DNA of 64,000 nucleotides from Prolixibacter bellariivorans ATCC BAA-1284 (GCF_000621705.1 NZ_JHXO01000001.1:310001-374000), one strand, 5' to 3'; shown: positions 1 through 9,276, numbered from the stretch's first letter. Numbers and translations: made by a program. Notes: generated by a model not told the origin, from the letters alone.

Positions 1-630
1 CCTCCATTGGCGAAACGAATAGAGACGTTTCGGAAGTTGTCTCAAATGATTGGACCGGAGAAAGTCATCTGGCGCTTCGATCCGTTGTTACTTACCGGTG
101 AACTTTCGTTGAAAAAGTTGATGAAACGGGTGGAATTCATTGCCAGTCAATTGAGAGGGTATACCCGAAAGCTGGTGTTTAGTTTTGCCGATATCTCGGT
201 TTACCGGAAAGTAGAAAGAAACCTGCGGAATGCTCAGGTGGATTACCAGGAGTTCACACCCGAATTAATGCACGAAGCAGCACAAATGTTGGAGGTGATC
301 GGGAAGAAAAATGGCCTCGAATTACGCTCTTGTTGCGAAGCGATTGACTTGAGCCAGTATGGTATTCGTCCGAACAAATGCATTGATGACGATTTGATCC
401 GGCAATTATTCCCTGACGATCAAAAGTTGATGGCTTTTGTCGGAAGCCAGGATACGCTTTTTCCCGGCAAGGAAGATGGCCGGTATTTAAAAATTAAAGA
501 CAAATCGCAACGCGCTGCTTGTGGTTGCATTGCTTCAAAAGATATTGGTGAGTACGATACCTGCCCGTTGGGATGCGTTTATTGTTATGCCAATCGGATT
601 CCGGGAAAAACTCATCCCATCGGACAATAG
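1..630 (+). CDS. DUF1848 family protein, 5' end cut by window edge
   Basis: The reading frame is open to the first base, so the start lies outside the window; the TTG at 7 is not convincing. The C-terminal part carries the family's cysteine signature: CGC, then DIGEYDTCPLGCVYCYAN (codons near 523-594). CPLGCVYCYA resembles the metal-cluster motif of radical-SAM-like or photoproduct-lyase-like proteins. DUF1848 proteins have no settled function that I know of; an iron-sulfur cluster is inferred from the cysteines. The stop at 630 is 3 bases from the stop of the convergent lipoprotein gene. Confidence 0.8.
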   Translation, partial: PPLAKRIETFRKLSQMIGPEKVIWRFDPLLLTGELSLKKLMKRVEFIASQLRGYTRKLVFSFADISVYRKVERNLRNAQVDYQEFTPELMHEAAQMLEVIGKKNGLELRSCCEAIDLSQYGIRPNKCIDDDLIRQLFPDDQKLMAFVGSQDTLFPGKEDGRYLKIKDKSQRAACGCIASKDIGEYDTCPLGCVYCYANRIPGKTHPIGQ

Positions 631-633
631 AAA

Positions 634-1083
634 TCAGGGAACAATCAGGGTGTCGACTTTGTCAATCAGGTACACTTTGGTTTGGTCGGCGGAAATATTT
701 ACCTGGAATTTTCCCGAAAGGGCGAAAACTACGGTATCGCCGCGCGTGACATTAACCAACTGATTGTATTGGGCAGTTAACCCGTCGATAATGGCGAAGT
801 TATATTTATGCTCAATTTTTCCGGTTTGATCCATCGTTAATTTCCAGTAAGAATCTTTGGCATATGGTTCAAGCGAGCCTTTGTATTCGGGGTGATTTAT
901 CGCTTTGCAGTCGACATTAACAGTGACCGGGTGAATGGAGTCGGTCGCACCGTCAGGCGTTGTGTACGAAAAGCTCACATTGGTTTGGGCAAAATATTCC
1001 GGTATATCCTGTTTTTTGCACGATGTTACCAGTAGGGTGAAGGATATTAATAAAATGACCGGTATATACTGCTTCCTTTTCAT
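634..1083 (-). CDS. Small lipoprotein of unknown function
   Basis: 149 aa. It begins with a positively charged stretch (MKRKQ), a hydrophobic segment and a lipobox ending LVTSCKK, so lipidation near residue 22 and envelope location are likely. The mature part is beta-rich with no motif I recognise. Its C-terminus (KFQVNISADQTKVYLIDKVD) fits a small beta-sandwich. It converges with the DUF1848 gene and is divergent from the ABC exporter genes. No function can be assigned. Confidence 0.7.
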   Translation of the reverse strand: MKRKQYIPVILLISFTLLVTSCKKQDIPEYFAQTNVSFSYTTPDGATDSIHPVTVNVDCKAINHPEYKGSLEPYAKDSYWKLTMDQTGKIEHKYNFAIIDGLTAQYNQLVNVTRGDTVVFALSGKFQVNISADQTKVYLIDKVDTLIVP

Positions 1084-1271
1084 TTTCGTATGGTTTGCTA
1101 CAAAGTTAAAAGGGATTGGTAAAAGTCAACCTTTTCGGTGAAAATAAATGTGCAAACCAATTTCTTTCAGCAGGAAGCACTTTAAATGGACTTAACTTTT
1201 CGATTTGCCCCTATCCATTTCCGGAACAAAATTCTATCTTTAAAATCAATTATCTAAACTCACCTGGTTTT

Positions 1272-2066
1272 ATGGAGTCTCAACATAATGTCATTGAAAT
1301 TCGTGATCTGTACAAAAGTTTCTGGAGTGGAAGTTCAGAAAATGAGGTATTAAAAGGGATCAACCTGGATATTAAAAACGGAAATATTATTGGGTACATA
1401 GGTCCGAATGGCGCCGGTAAATCCACTACCGTGAAGATATTGTGCGGTTTAATTACCGACTTTGAAGGTGATATCCGGATGATGGGAATGGATTTGCGAA
1501 CCGATGCGATGGAGATAAAGAAACGGATAGGTTACATTCCGGAAAATGCTTCGCTTTACGATTCTTTGACGCCGCTGGAATTCCTTTCCTTTTTGGGTGA
1601 AATGCGCGGAATGGAACCGGGGAAGGTAACCGACCGAGCGATGAATCTGTTGCGCATTTTTGAAATGGAGAAGAATGCGAATCAGCGTATTTCCACTTTT
1701 TCCAAGGGTATGCGCCAGAAAGTGCTGATTATTTCGGGCATGATACATAACCCGGAGATTATATTTCTGGATGAGCCGCTTTCGGGTCTCGATGCGAATT
1801 CGGTTATCATGGTCAAGGAAGTACTGACCCAGCTGGCCCGTGACGGGAAAACCATTTTCTACAGTTCGCATTTGATGGATGTAGTGGAAAAAATTTCTGA
1901 TCGCATTGTGTTGATTGATAAAGGAAATGTAATAGCCGACGGCACTTTTAATGAGTTAAAAGCCCAGGCAAATGATGAATCGCTGGAGAAACTGTTTACC
2001 CGCCTGACGGGTTCCACCGGACATTCCGACAGGGCTGAGGAATTCATTCATTCTGTAGAAAAGTAG
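1272..2066 (+). CDS. ABC transporter ATP-binding protein (ABC-2 exporter type)
   Basis: 264 aa from the ATG at 1272. The frame is open upstream, but the upstream residues do not look like protein of this family and MESQHNVIEIRDLYKSF is a typical ATPase beginning. Walker A GPNGAGKST (residues about 44-52), a signature region FSKGMRQKV in the form usual for ABC-2 exporters, Walker B IIFLDEPLSGLD (about 163-174) and the H-loop serine-histidine (YSSH) are all present. It should hydrolyse ATP at the inner membrane and power the permease encoded 6 bases downstream. Substrate unknown. Confidence 0.9.
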   Translation: MESQHNVIEIRDLYKSFWSGSSENEVLKGINLDIKNGNIIGYIGPNGAGKSTTVKILCGLITDFEGDIRMMGMDLRTDAMEIKKRIGYIPENASLYDSLTPLEFLSFLGEMRGMEPGKVTDRAMNLLRIFEMEKNANQRISTFSKGMRQKVLIISGMIHNPEIIFLDEPLSGLDANSVIMVKEVLTQLARDGKTIFYSSHLMDVVEKISDRIVLIDKGNVIADGTFNELKAQANDESLEKLFTRLTGSTGHSDRAEEFIHSVEK

Positions 2067-2072
2067 TTGGCT

Positions 2073-3737
2073 ATGATTAAATTTATCGTTTCCCTCTTTT
2101 TACCCTTCCGGAAATTGATTGAATGGACCGGTGTCGATTACGGGCAATTCATTACGATATTAAAACTTAAGCTGCTGATGGATAACCGTCGCAGTACTTC
2201 GTTCTCGTCTAACCGGGGTGGAGAAACCCGGAATATGTTGTTGATGCAAAGTGGTGTTTTTGCTTTGTTTGGAGCAATTCTCACGGGTCTCCTTCATGTG
2301 ATTCAGTCGGCATTCGTGTTTTATTTCGTCATCCATTCTATGGTGATGATTTTTACGGCCATGTTGATTATATCTGAGTTTTATGCCATCCTGTTTGCCA
2401 CTTCCGATAACAGCCTGATTCATTCTCTTCCGGTAAACGGGCAAACCGTAAACCTGGCCCGAAATGCGCATATTTTTGTGTACCTGTTTTTGCTTGGCTT
2501 TAGTTTATCGTTGTTTCCCATGATCAGCGGGGCGTTCAAGTTTGGGTTGGCCTCGTTGTTGGTTTATGTTATTTCGCTGGCGCTGAATGCTGCCTTTACT
2601 TTGTTTTTAACCAACATTATGTATTTGGGAATTATGAAGTTGGCATCGGGGGAGAAATTGAAAAACCTGATGATGTATTTTCAGGTGGCTATCGCGATTT
2701 TTTTCATGGCATTTTACCAGTATGGAATCCGGCTCATCGATAATACCGATGTTTTCAATATGTTTTTAACGATTCATTGGTACACTTTTCTGTTACCACA
2801 ATCGTGGTTTGCCGGTACAATCGATGCCATTGCAACATTCAATTGGGACCTGAATCATATCATTTTTCTGGCTTTGACCATTGGTATGCCGTTAGCGGCA
2901 GCTATTATTACCAGTAAATACCTGACGCCACTTTTTAACCAAAAGTTGGCTGATTTGGAGCAGGGGGACAAGAGTTCTCCAGTAAGAAGAACCAGAAAAA
3001 CTGGTGGAAAATGGAGTCGTACAGCGGCGAAAGTTTTCACGCGAAAAGCGGAAGAGCGGGCCTCGTTTACGGTGATGTGGAAAATGATTGGGCGGGAAAG
3101 GCAATTTAAATTGATGCTGCTCCCATCCATCGGATATATTCTCGTGCTTCTTCCATTGATGTTTCAAGGGAAAGGTATAAATGATGTGGTTTCCGGTAAG
3201 CTGTATATTGCTTTGTTATATTTTCCGATTCTTATCTCGGCCACATTAGCCAATGCTGTATTGGTTGGAGAACAGAAAATGAGTGGTTGGATATTTCGTT
3301 CCAGCCCAATGGATTCGCCGGCTGAGTTGTTTAAAGGAATTATTAAGGCGGGTTTTGTCCGTTTCCTGATACCCGTTTACATTATTCTGGCTGCCGTAGT
3401 TATCTTCTTTTGGGGACCATCCAAAATTGGTGACATCGTTGTTGCGCTATTGGCCAATTATCTGATGTCCATTATCTTGTTTTACTACCAGACACCCCGG
3501 TTTCCATTTACATTGGAAAAATCTGCTGTTCAGGGAGGTTCCAATGGAATACGAATGATGGCCTCGATGTTTCTGGTTTTGTTGATCGCTCTGCTTCACT
3601 ATGGGCTGATAAGTTATAACGTTCGGGCAAGTTTGTTGCTTATTCCATTCTATGTTGCCCTGATTTGGTACGTCGATTTCAAATGGGTGTACAGCCGGAT
3701 TACATGGAAGGAAATTGACCGGAATAACCGTTACTAG
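2073..3737 (+). CDS. ABC-2 type transporter permease
   Basis: 554 aa from the ATG at 2073; a TTG two codons earlier abuts the ATPase stop but is less likely. Long hydrophobic segments occupy roughly residues 65-260 (about six), a charged cytoplasmic loop with RRTRKTGGKWSR lies around 300-350, and a second hydrophobic block fills the C-terminal third. This is the membrane partner of the preceding ATPase and the two form one operon. No accessory membrane-fusion gene is adjacent, so the cargo is unknown. A strong hairpin follows at once. Confidence 0.85.
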   Translation: MIKFIVSLFLPFRKLIEWTGVDYGQFITILKLKLLMDNRRSTSFSSNRGGETRNMLLMQSGVFALFGAILTGLLHVIQSAFVFYFVIHSMVMIFTAMLIISEFYAILFATSDNSLIHSLPVNGQTVNLARNAHIFVYLFLLGFSLSLFPMISGAFKFGLASLLVYVISLALNAAFTLFLTNIMYLGIMKLASGEKLKNLMMYFQVAIAIFFMAFYQYGIRLIDNTDVFNMFLTIHWYTFLLPQSWFAGTIDAIATFNWDLNHIIFLALTIGMPLAAAIITSKYLTPLFNQKLADLEQGDKSSPVRRTRKTGGKWSRTAAKVFTRKAEERASFTVMWKMIGRERQFKLMLLPSIGYILVLLPLMFQGKGINDVVSGKLYIALLYFPILISATLANAVLVGEQKMSGWIFRSSPMDSPAELFKGIIKAGFVRFLIPVYIILAAVVIFFWGPSKIGDIVVALLANYLMSIILFYYQTPRFPFTLEKSAVQGGSNGIRMMASMFLVLLIALLHYGLISYNVRASLLLIPFYVALIWYVDFKWVYSRITWKEIDRNNRY

Positions 3738-3740
3738 AAA

Positions 3741-3785
3741 AAAAGAGCGTTGAAACTGTTATTATTCCAGTCCCAACGCTCTTTT
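3741..3785. terminator. Bidirectional hairpin terminator
   Basis: A 12-bp perfect stem (3741-3752 with 3774-3785) flanked by A-run on the left and T-run on the right sits between the convergent permease gene and the unknown gene at 3803. It can terminate transcription from both sides. Confidence 0.85.
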
Positions 3786-3802
3786 CTCTTAGCTATTCAG
3801 CA

Positions 3803-4468
3803 TCAGGCCTCCTCAAACCGAATAATATTTTCGAGATAGCGGTTGTCATCTTCTTCACAAATCAACGGAACAAGTTCCGATAAATCGTTGCACCAGTTTT
3901 TCAATCTTTCGAGCTTGGCATTTAACCGCAGTAGCGATTTGGGGAAAACACCGCCTTCTGTCAGCATTTTCTCCTGGAGATCTTTCAGCTCGTTTATTTG
4001 TTGATAAAGCTGGTTAATTACTTCGTGTGTGTAACCAAATGGTTCGAGAGGTTTTCGCCACATTGGGTGTTCGAGCAAGGCCTCGTAGAATAGCGTCACA
4101 AAGTTTTGCCACCGGTCGATTCGTTCCGGAATCATCAAACCTAGGCGCAGTGCCTGCCAATTGGCCAAATCGCGACGGAAAATATATTGTGCAATTTTGC
4201 GGACCCGCCGAAAGTGGAGGTCCACAATTTCTTTTAATTCCAGATAGGTCCGGATAGTCTTATCTTTTGCCTCCGATTCACTCCTTTGTTGTTTCAAAAG
4301 CTCATCCACCTCTTCACATAAGGCTAACCCTTTTTGAAGGTGCGATTCATTGTAACCAAACGGAGCGAGGCGGTTGCGAATGCAGGTGACTTCATTGGCG
4401 TTTTTGATAATTTTCCGATATCCATCCAGAATGGCTTCGTAACGAATGTCAATTTGCTTGTAAATCAT
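3803..4468 (-). CDS. Hypothetical helical protein with an internal duplication
   Basis: 221 aa from the ATG at 4468, chosen because AGGAGG lies just upstream; this Shine-Dalgarno-like sequence is notable in a phylum that rarely uses one. The frame is open to 4507. The protein is charged, predicted helical, and has no signal peptide. Two halves share RNRLAPFGYNESHLQ and RKPLEPFGYTHEVIN, each followed by a leucine-rich helix, so it looks like a tandem of two roughly 105-residue units. I do not recognise the family. It lies just outside the left edge of the candidate island. Confidence 0.7.
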   Translation of the reverse strand: MIYKQIDIRYEAILDGYRKIIKNANEVTCIRNRLAPFGYNESHLQKGLALCEEVDELLKQQRSESEAKDKTIRTYLELKEIVDLHFRRVRKIAQYIFRRDLANWQALRLGLMIPERIDRWQNFVTLFYEALLEHPMWRKPLEPFGYTHEVINQLYQQINELKDLQEKMLTEGGVFPKSLLRLNAKLERLKNWCNDLSELVPLICEEDDNRYLENIIRFEEA

Positions 4469-4588
4469 AAATTTCCTCCTGTCCTGTTGAGCCTTGAGAA
4501 TATACAAAATCCAGCGACCAATGACAAGCTTACAGCATTCGGGGAGTATTAAAAATAATTGATAATGTAAAGTTTTCGGAAAAGAAAG

Positions 4589-4615
4589 AAGGGAAACAGA
4601 CGAAGTATTTCCCTT
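4589..4615 (-). terminator. Hairpin terminator next to the left tRNA-end repeat
   Basis: An 8-bp stem (AAGGGAAA at 4589-4596 with TTTCCCTT at 4608-4615) is followed on the minus strand by a T-rich run. It begins 5 bases past the 3' end of the tRNA fragment at 4620-4635, the same layout as the terminator of the intact tRNA at 16483-16524. I read it as the original terminator of the tRNA gene, now separated from it. Confidence 0.6.
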
Positions 4616-4619
4616 TGAT

Positions 4620-4635
4620 GTGGGCCCAGCTGGGC
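4620..4635. repeat. Left direct repeat: copy of tRNA 3' end (candidate att site)
   Basis: Sixteen bases, GTGGGCCCAGCTGGGC, are identical to 16529-16544, where they form the 3' end of a tRNA gene on the minus strand. The rest of the tRNA is absent here; bases beyond 4635 diverge, though TCGAAC at 4641-4646 recalls a T-loop. The core GCCCAGCTGGGC is palindromic, but the flanking GTG fixes the match as direct rather than inverted. Confidence 0.7.
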
Positions 4636-4820
4636 AAGTATCGAACTATTTATTAAATGCTCTCGAATCCGATAATATCAGATTTAATATTTCTTTTCAA
4701 GTGGTTGAATAAATCCTTAAAAAACCACTATAGTTTGTTTTAATCTAGAATATCGGAATGCTTTCTTTTTTTATAACTAAAAGAACTACTACATAACAGT
4801 ATGTTCTGATGTGAAATAGT

Positions 4821-4828
4821 TATTTTTG
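4821..4828 (+). promoter_or_regulatory. Possible HTCS promoter (-7 element)
   Basis: TATTTTTG matches the Bacteroidota -7 consensus TAnnTTTG, about 100 bases before the HTCS start codon. No convincing -33 TTTG is seen. The rest of 4636-4931 is AT-rich and shows no open frame worth calling. Confidence 0.35.
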
Positions 4829-4931
4829 CAATATGATTTAGCATATATGGCTTAAGTATTTGTACGATATTAAAGACATCGAAATTTCTTAACCCCATTA
4901 TTCATTATCATGCATTTGTGGAGTTTGTGTT

Positions 4932-7900
4932 ATGAGAATACTGTTGAGATATATCATTACTATTATATTGTCGACTGTAGTCATTGCCGTCAAGGCTGAA
5001 TTGACCAATAACATATTCGACATTAGGCATATCGGCTATTCGGAAGGTCTCAGCAGTCAACGCGTCTTTTCGATTGTTGAAGATCAGAACAGCGCAATGT
5101 GGATTGCTACAAAAGCAGGAATAGATCGCTATAACGGCAATACCATAAAAAGCTATACGTTATCAGGCAACTTTTACTATGGCGACATGGGCGGGCGTAC
5201 ACTTCGTTTGCTGTACGACAAACATTACGGACTATGGGCATACGACAATACTGGGAGAATCTATCGTTATTCTATCCAAGATGACAGTTTCGAACAGTAC
5301 ATGTACCTGGCCCAATACATCAACGAAGAAATCATTTTAAACAAGTTGTGCCTGGATCAAAACGGAACATTATGGTTGGGGCTTAGCAAAGGGCTATATA
5401 AGAAAGAAGCTGATAAACCGATCACTCCGGTCATAAGCGGACAATATGTAAATGACATTATATCTACAGGCGAATCGCTTTTTGTTGGTACATCCACTGG
5501 GGTGTTACAGCTTTCGTACGCGCATTTAGACAAAGCGCATTGGCTGCTAAAAGGAAAAGATGTACAGACGCTATACCACAACGTAAACGGCCATGAACTT
5601 TGGATAGGTACTTTCAACAATGGCCTGTGGGTGATGAATCTAAACACTTCTGACCTGCTCCATCTGAAAGAACAAAGCTCCGGTTTTCTGAACCCGATAA
5701 GAGCGATTACGAGCTATGACACGAATACACTGCTGGTAGGAATAGACGGAGGAGGAGTGTACGCAGTTGACCGAGACTCGAAAAAGTGCCATCTGCTTAT
5801 GAGTACAGAAGATAGTACCGATATTTTCTTACCAAGCAACGGGATCTATGCCGTCACCAAAGACAACCAGGGAAACATTTGGATAGGAAGTTACACCGGG
5901 GGTGTATCCGTTGCCATTCTCTTGAAATATCCGATTACGATATTAACGCATCAAAGGGGAAATCCGCAATCATTGGCAAATAACAATATCAATGATATCG
6001 AAGAGGATGCCAACAGAAATCTATGGTTTGCCACTGACTTCGGAATTAGCATCCGCAACAAATCTTCGCATCTGTGGAGTCAAGAGTTAAAGGGTGTCGT
6101 AGTAGTTGCCCTATGCAAAGGGGAGGATGGTTCAGTGTGGGCAGGAACTTACGGAGACGGCATCTACCTTCTGAACAGCCGGAAACAGGTCGTCCGTCAT
6201 CTTACCAAACAGCAGGGAGGACTTACAACAAACTATGTTTTTGCGCTCAAACAAGATACAGACGGGAACTTATGGGTGGGTGGCCTGGATGGACAACTGC
6301 TGATGATGGATAAACAAGGACGCCCTGAACGAACATACGATATTAAGTGGATTCATTCCATAGAGGTGATAAATAATGACGAAATAGCCGTAGCCACGGT
6401 GAATGGGTTCTGCCTGGTGAATAAACGTACCGGAGAAATCCAACGCTATGCAACGTCTCAGGAATATCACGAACAAAATGTTAGTGCCTATATCATATCC
6501 ATGCTTTTTAATGGTGACAGCACTGTATGGCTGGGGACAGAAGGGGGCGGGCTAAATCTGTATGATATGCGAACCCGGAAGTCGAGGATATTCACCATGC
6601 AGGACGGTCTTCCGTCTAACGACGTGTACAGCCTGCAACGAGATGCCAGAGGACGTCTGTGGGTAAGTACGGGAAAAGGACTTGCACTAATCGAGAACTT
6701 TCAGGTATCGAACCTCAATTATTTGGGTGACATCGACAAAGAATATAACAAATCTTCTTTTGCACGGCTGACAGACGGGAGATTTGCCTACGGCAGTACA
6801 AACGGCGCTGTCTTAGTCACGCCCGACGCGATAACCATGACAAACTATCAGGCTCAACTGAGATTTACCGGCTTGACAATAGATTATTTGACTGCTGATG
6901 AAGAAAAGCGTTTACGTCCTGCAATCTATGACATGCTGACTAAAGGCGTGGTTGAACTTGACTACAATCACAACTCATTCTCAGTCACCTTTGAGTCGAT
7001 CAATTACCGCTTTCAGCGTGACATCGCATACCAGTATATTTTGGAAGGATACGATAAATCATGGAGTAGCCTATCGTCCAATGGTATGGTGAGGTACACC
7101 AATGTATCTCCGGGTTCTTATCTTCTCAAAGTACGCAGCTTGCGCCGGAATAATGGGAAAACGATATCCGAACGAACACTTGTTGTAAAAGTCGCTCAAC
7201 CCTGGTGGAATTCGTGGTGGGCATGGATGGTTTACATTTGCGTCGCAGGTATTGTCTTGTCCTTTATTTGGCGTTATAAGAGCAATCAGCTTCAGAAACG
7301 GTACGATGAAGACAAAATAAGGTTCTTCATTGATACTGCACATGACATCAGGACACCTGTAACACTTGTTATGGCACCTTTGGACGACCTGTATAAGGAG
7401 AAGGGGCTCTCGGACAAAGCCCTTTACCTCCTGGAACTGGCCCACAGCAACACGAACAAGCTCTATAAACTCATCACTCAGCTACTCGAATTTGAAAAAG
7501 CAGACACCCATAAGCAACAGATTGTATTAACTCCATTAAATCTCAACGATATCCTTGCAGAAGAGATTGCCGGTTTCCAGCCAATGTGCGACAAGAAACA
7601 ATTGCATTTAAGTCTTTCGTTGCCCGATGAAGACGTTTACATTCTGGCAGATTTGCATATTGTAGAGATACTGCTGGACAATCTCGTCTCCAATGCTATT
7701 AAGTATACGATGCCGCAGGGTGATGTCCGCATAAGTTTAAATTACACAAAACGAAAAGCCATTATAGAAATCAAAGACAGTGGCATTGGCATTCCCCAAA
7801 AGGCAAAGAAACACTTGTTTACGGATGTTTACAGAGCCGAAAATACGCAAAAATCGAACGAAGGCGGAACAGGTTTTGGACTCTTACAGGCACGCCGGAT

Positions 7901-8945
7901 AATAAAAATACTACATGGAAAGATCACTTTTCAATCCGAAGAGAACAAAGGCAGCACCTTTACGGTAACACTGCCAAGAACGTATACGATTCCTACCTCC
8001 GTCTCTAAGGAAGCTGTTACCGCCAGAGAACGTATGTTCCCGAAAACGACAGATGCTGCAGAACAAAAAGCAAGCAAGACACGCCGCGTAAGCCGGCAAA
8101 CAGGAAAAGATACATTGCTTATCGTGGAAGATCACGAAGCCCTCCGCTATTACCTGCGTAAAACTTTTGAGAACGACTACCGGGTGGTTGACGTTTCTGA
8201 CGGGCAAGAAGCTCTCACATACCTCTCAAACGAATACCCAGACCTGATCCTATCCGACGTCATGATGCCGGGCATACAAGGAGATGAGCTTTGCAGGCTG
8301 GTCAAAGAAAATCCGGACACATCGGGCATACCTTTTATCCTGCTTACTGCAAAAGTTAGTCATGATGCTACTGTTGAAGGATTAAAGAAAGGCGCAGACG
8401 ACTATATTCCCAAACCTTTCAGCACAGAGATTCTGAGACTGAAAGTACAGAGCCTGATTGCCAACAGAAACAGACAACGGGATTTCTTCATGCGGCAAGC
8501 TATTTTACAGGTTGAAGCAGAAAAAGGACGCCCGAATAATAATGAAAGCCACGAGATAATCACAAAAACTGACGACAATAAGACGGATGAAGCGGCTTCG
8601 GATATGCTATCGGAAAGTGATCGTCAGTTTATCATACGAGCGTCTCAACTTGTCATCGCGAACATGAGTAATATTGATTTCAACATCAATACCCTTTGTC
8701 AGGAAATGGCCATGAGCCGGACCCTTTTTTACAGCCGCCTAAAATCGCTGACAGGGAAAGGGCCACAAGAGTTTATACGTATCATCCGGCTTCAGAAAGC
8801 AGCCGAACTATTGAAAGACGGTAGAAGCGTGACAGAAGTTGCCGCAGACACCGGATTTGTAAATACAAAATACTTTAGTTCGTTGTTTAAGAAACAATTT
8901 GGCATACAACCCAGCAAATACAATCAATCCGATTCAGCTTCATAG
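4932..8945 (+). CDS. Hybrid two-component system sensor/regulator (HTCS)
   Basis: 1337 aa, full family length. Signal peptide (residues 1-22), a periplasmic two-component-regulator propeller (about 30-680, repeats such as DQNGTLWLGLSKGLY and DNQGNIWIGSYTGGV), a Y_Y_Y domain (about 690-750), one membrane segment (about 760-785), a HisKA domain with AHDIRTP (His804), an ATPase domain with NLVSNAIKYT (about 915), a receiver domain with acceptor Asp1109 (LILSDVMMPG), and a C-terminal AraC-type HTH (about 1240-1330). It should bind an oligosaccharide in the periplasm and activate the PUL operon directly downstream in the same direction. Candidate binding repeats lie at 8969-9130. Confidence 0.95.
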   Translation: MRILLRYIITIILSTVVIAVKAELTNNIFDIRHIGYSEGLSSQRVFSIVEDQNSAMWIATKAGIDRYNGNTIKSYTLSGNFYYGDMGGRTLRLLYDKHYGLWAYDNTGRIYRYSIQDDSFEQYMYLAQYINEEIILNKLCLDQNGTLWLGLSKGLYKKEADKPITPVISGQYVNDIISTGESLFVGTSTGVLQLSYAHLDKAHWLLKGKDVQTLYHNVNGHELWIGTFNNGLWVMNLNTSDLLHLKEQSSGFLNPIRAITSYDTNTLLVGIDGGGVYAVDRDSKKCHLLMSTEDSTDIFLPSNGIYAVTKDNQGNIWIGSYTGGVSVAILLKYPITILTHQRGNPQSLANNNINDIEEDANRNLWFATDFGISIRNKSSHLWSQELKGVVVVALCKGEDGSVWAGTYGDGIYLLNSRKQVVRHLTKQQGGLTTNYVFALKQDTDGNLWVGGLDGQLLMMDKQGRPERTYDIKWIHSIEVINNDEIAVATVNGFCLVNKRTGEIQRYATSQEYHEQNVSAYIISMLFNGDSTVWLGTEGGGLNLYDMRTRKSRIFTMQDGLPSNDVYSLQRDARGRLWVSTGKGLALIENFQVSNLNYLGDIDKEYNKSSFARLTDGRFAYGSTNGAVLVTPDAITMTNYQAQLRFTGLTIDYLTADEEKRLRPAIYDMLTKGVVELDYNHNSFSVTFESINYRFQRDIAYQYILEGYDKSWSSLSSNGMVRYTNVSPGSYLLKVRSLRRNNGKTISERTLVVKVAQPWWNSWWAWMVYICVAGIVLSFIWRYKSNQLQKRYDEDKIRFFIDTAHDIRTPVTLVMAPLDDLYKEKGLSDKALYLLELAHSNTNKLYKLITQLLEFEKADTHKQQIVLTPLNLNDILAEEIAGFQPMCDKKQLHLSLSLPDEDVYILADLHIVEILLDNLVSNAIKYTMPQGDVRISLNYTKRKAIIEIKDSGIGIPQKAKKHLFTDVYRAENTQKSNEGGTGFGLLQARRIIKILHGKITFQSEENKGSTFTVTLPRTYTIPTSVSKEAVTARERMFPKTTDAAEQKASKTRRVSRQTGKDTLLIVEDHEALRYYLRKTFENDYRVVDVSDGQEALTYLSNEYPDLILSDVMMPGIQGDELCRLVKENPDTSGIPFILLTAKVSHDATVEGLKKGADDYIPKPFSTEILRLKVQSLIANRNRQRDFFMRQAILQVEAEKGRPNNNESHEIITKTDDNKTDEAASDMLSESDRQFIIRASQLVIANMSNIDFNINTLCQEMAMSRTLFYSRLKSLTGKGPQEFIRIIRLQKAAELLKDGRSVTEVAADTGFVNTKYFSSLFKKQFGIQPSKYNQSDSAS

Positions 8946-8968
8946 CGAATTAAGGCTCTGGCCCTTTT

Positions 8969-8986
8969 TTGTCAGATTGATGACAA
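8969..8986. promoter_or_regulatory. Inverted repeat TTGTCA-N6-TGACAA upstream of the PUL operon
   Basis: Perfect 6-bp arms (8969-8974 and 8981-8986) with a 6-bp spacer, 23 bases after the HTCS stop. The half-site TTGTC recurs in the direct repeats at 9093-9130, so it may be part of the same operator. It has no T-run suited to a terminator. Confidence 0.4.
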
Positions 8987-9092
8987 CGTAACGTTATTGC
9001 CGCTTCTTAATTCACAAAAAATCCGATTTTACAGCTCCTTCTACAGGCAAAAAACGACTGAAAGCCCCCTTGCACAGGGTGTGATCGAAAAA

Positions 9093-9130
9093 TTGTCTGG
9101 AATCAAACCTTATTTGTCAGCTATCAAACC
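9093..9130. promoter_or_regulatory. Tandem direct repeat, candidate HTCS operator
   Basis: Two 17-bp copies, 9093-9109 and 9114-9130, share TTGTC and ATCAAACC and differ only in the four central bases. Their starts are 21 bp apart, two helical turns, as expected for a dimeric AraC-type HTH. A TATTTTG element at 9166-9172, one base short of the consensus, may be the promoter. The remainder of 8946-9276 holds nothing else I can name. Confidence 0.5.
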
Positions 9131-9276
9131 ATCGTTTTTACCTGCTATTCCCATTTTTACGCTGCTATTTTGAACAAAAGGAAAAAACGATCTTCCGAAT
9201 GCGCTTCCGGGAGATGTTTAATTCCGGCCTAACTCAAAACAGCCAAAGAAACAAGTCTAATCCAAACAGTTGTAAT

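Noticed and set aside
4620-4660. Second tRNA gene or degraded tRNA
   Set aside because: Only the 3' 16 bases match; TCGAAC nearby recalls a T-loop, but no D-arm or anticodon arm can be folded beyond it.
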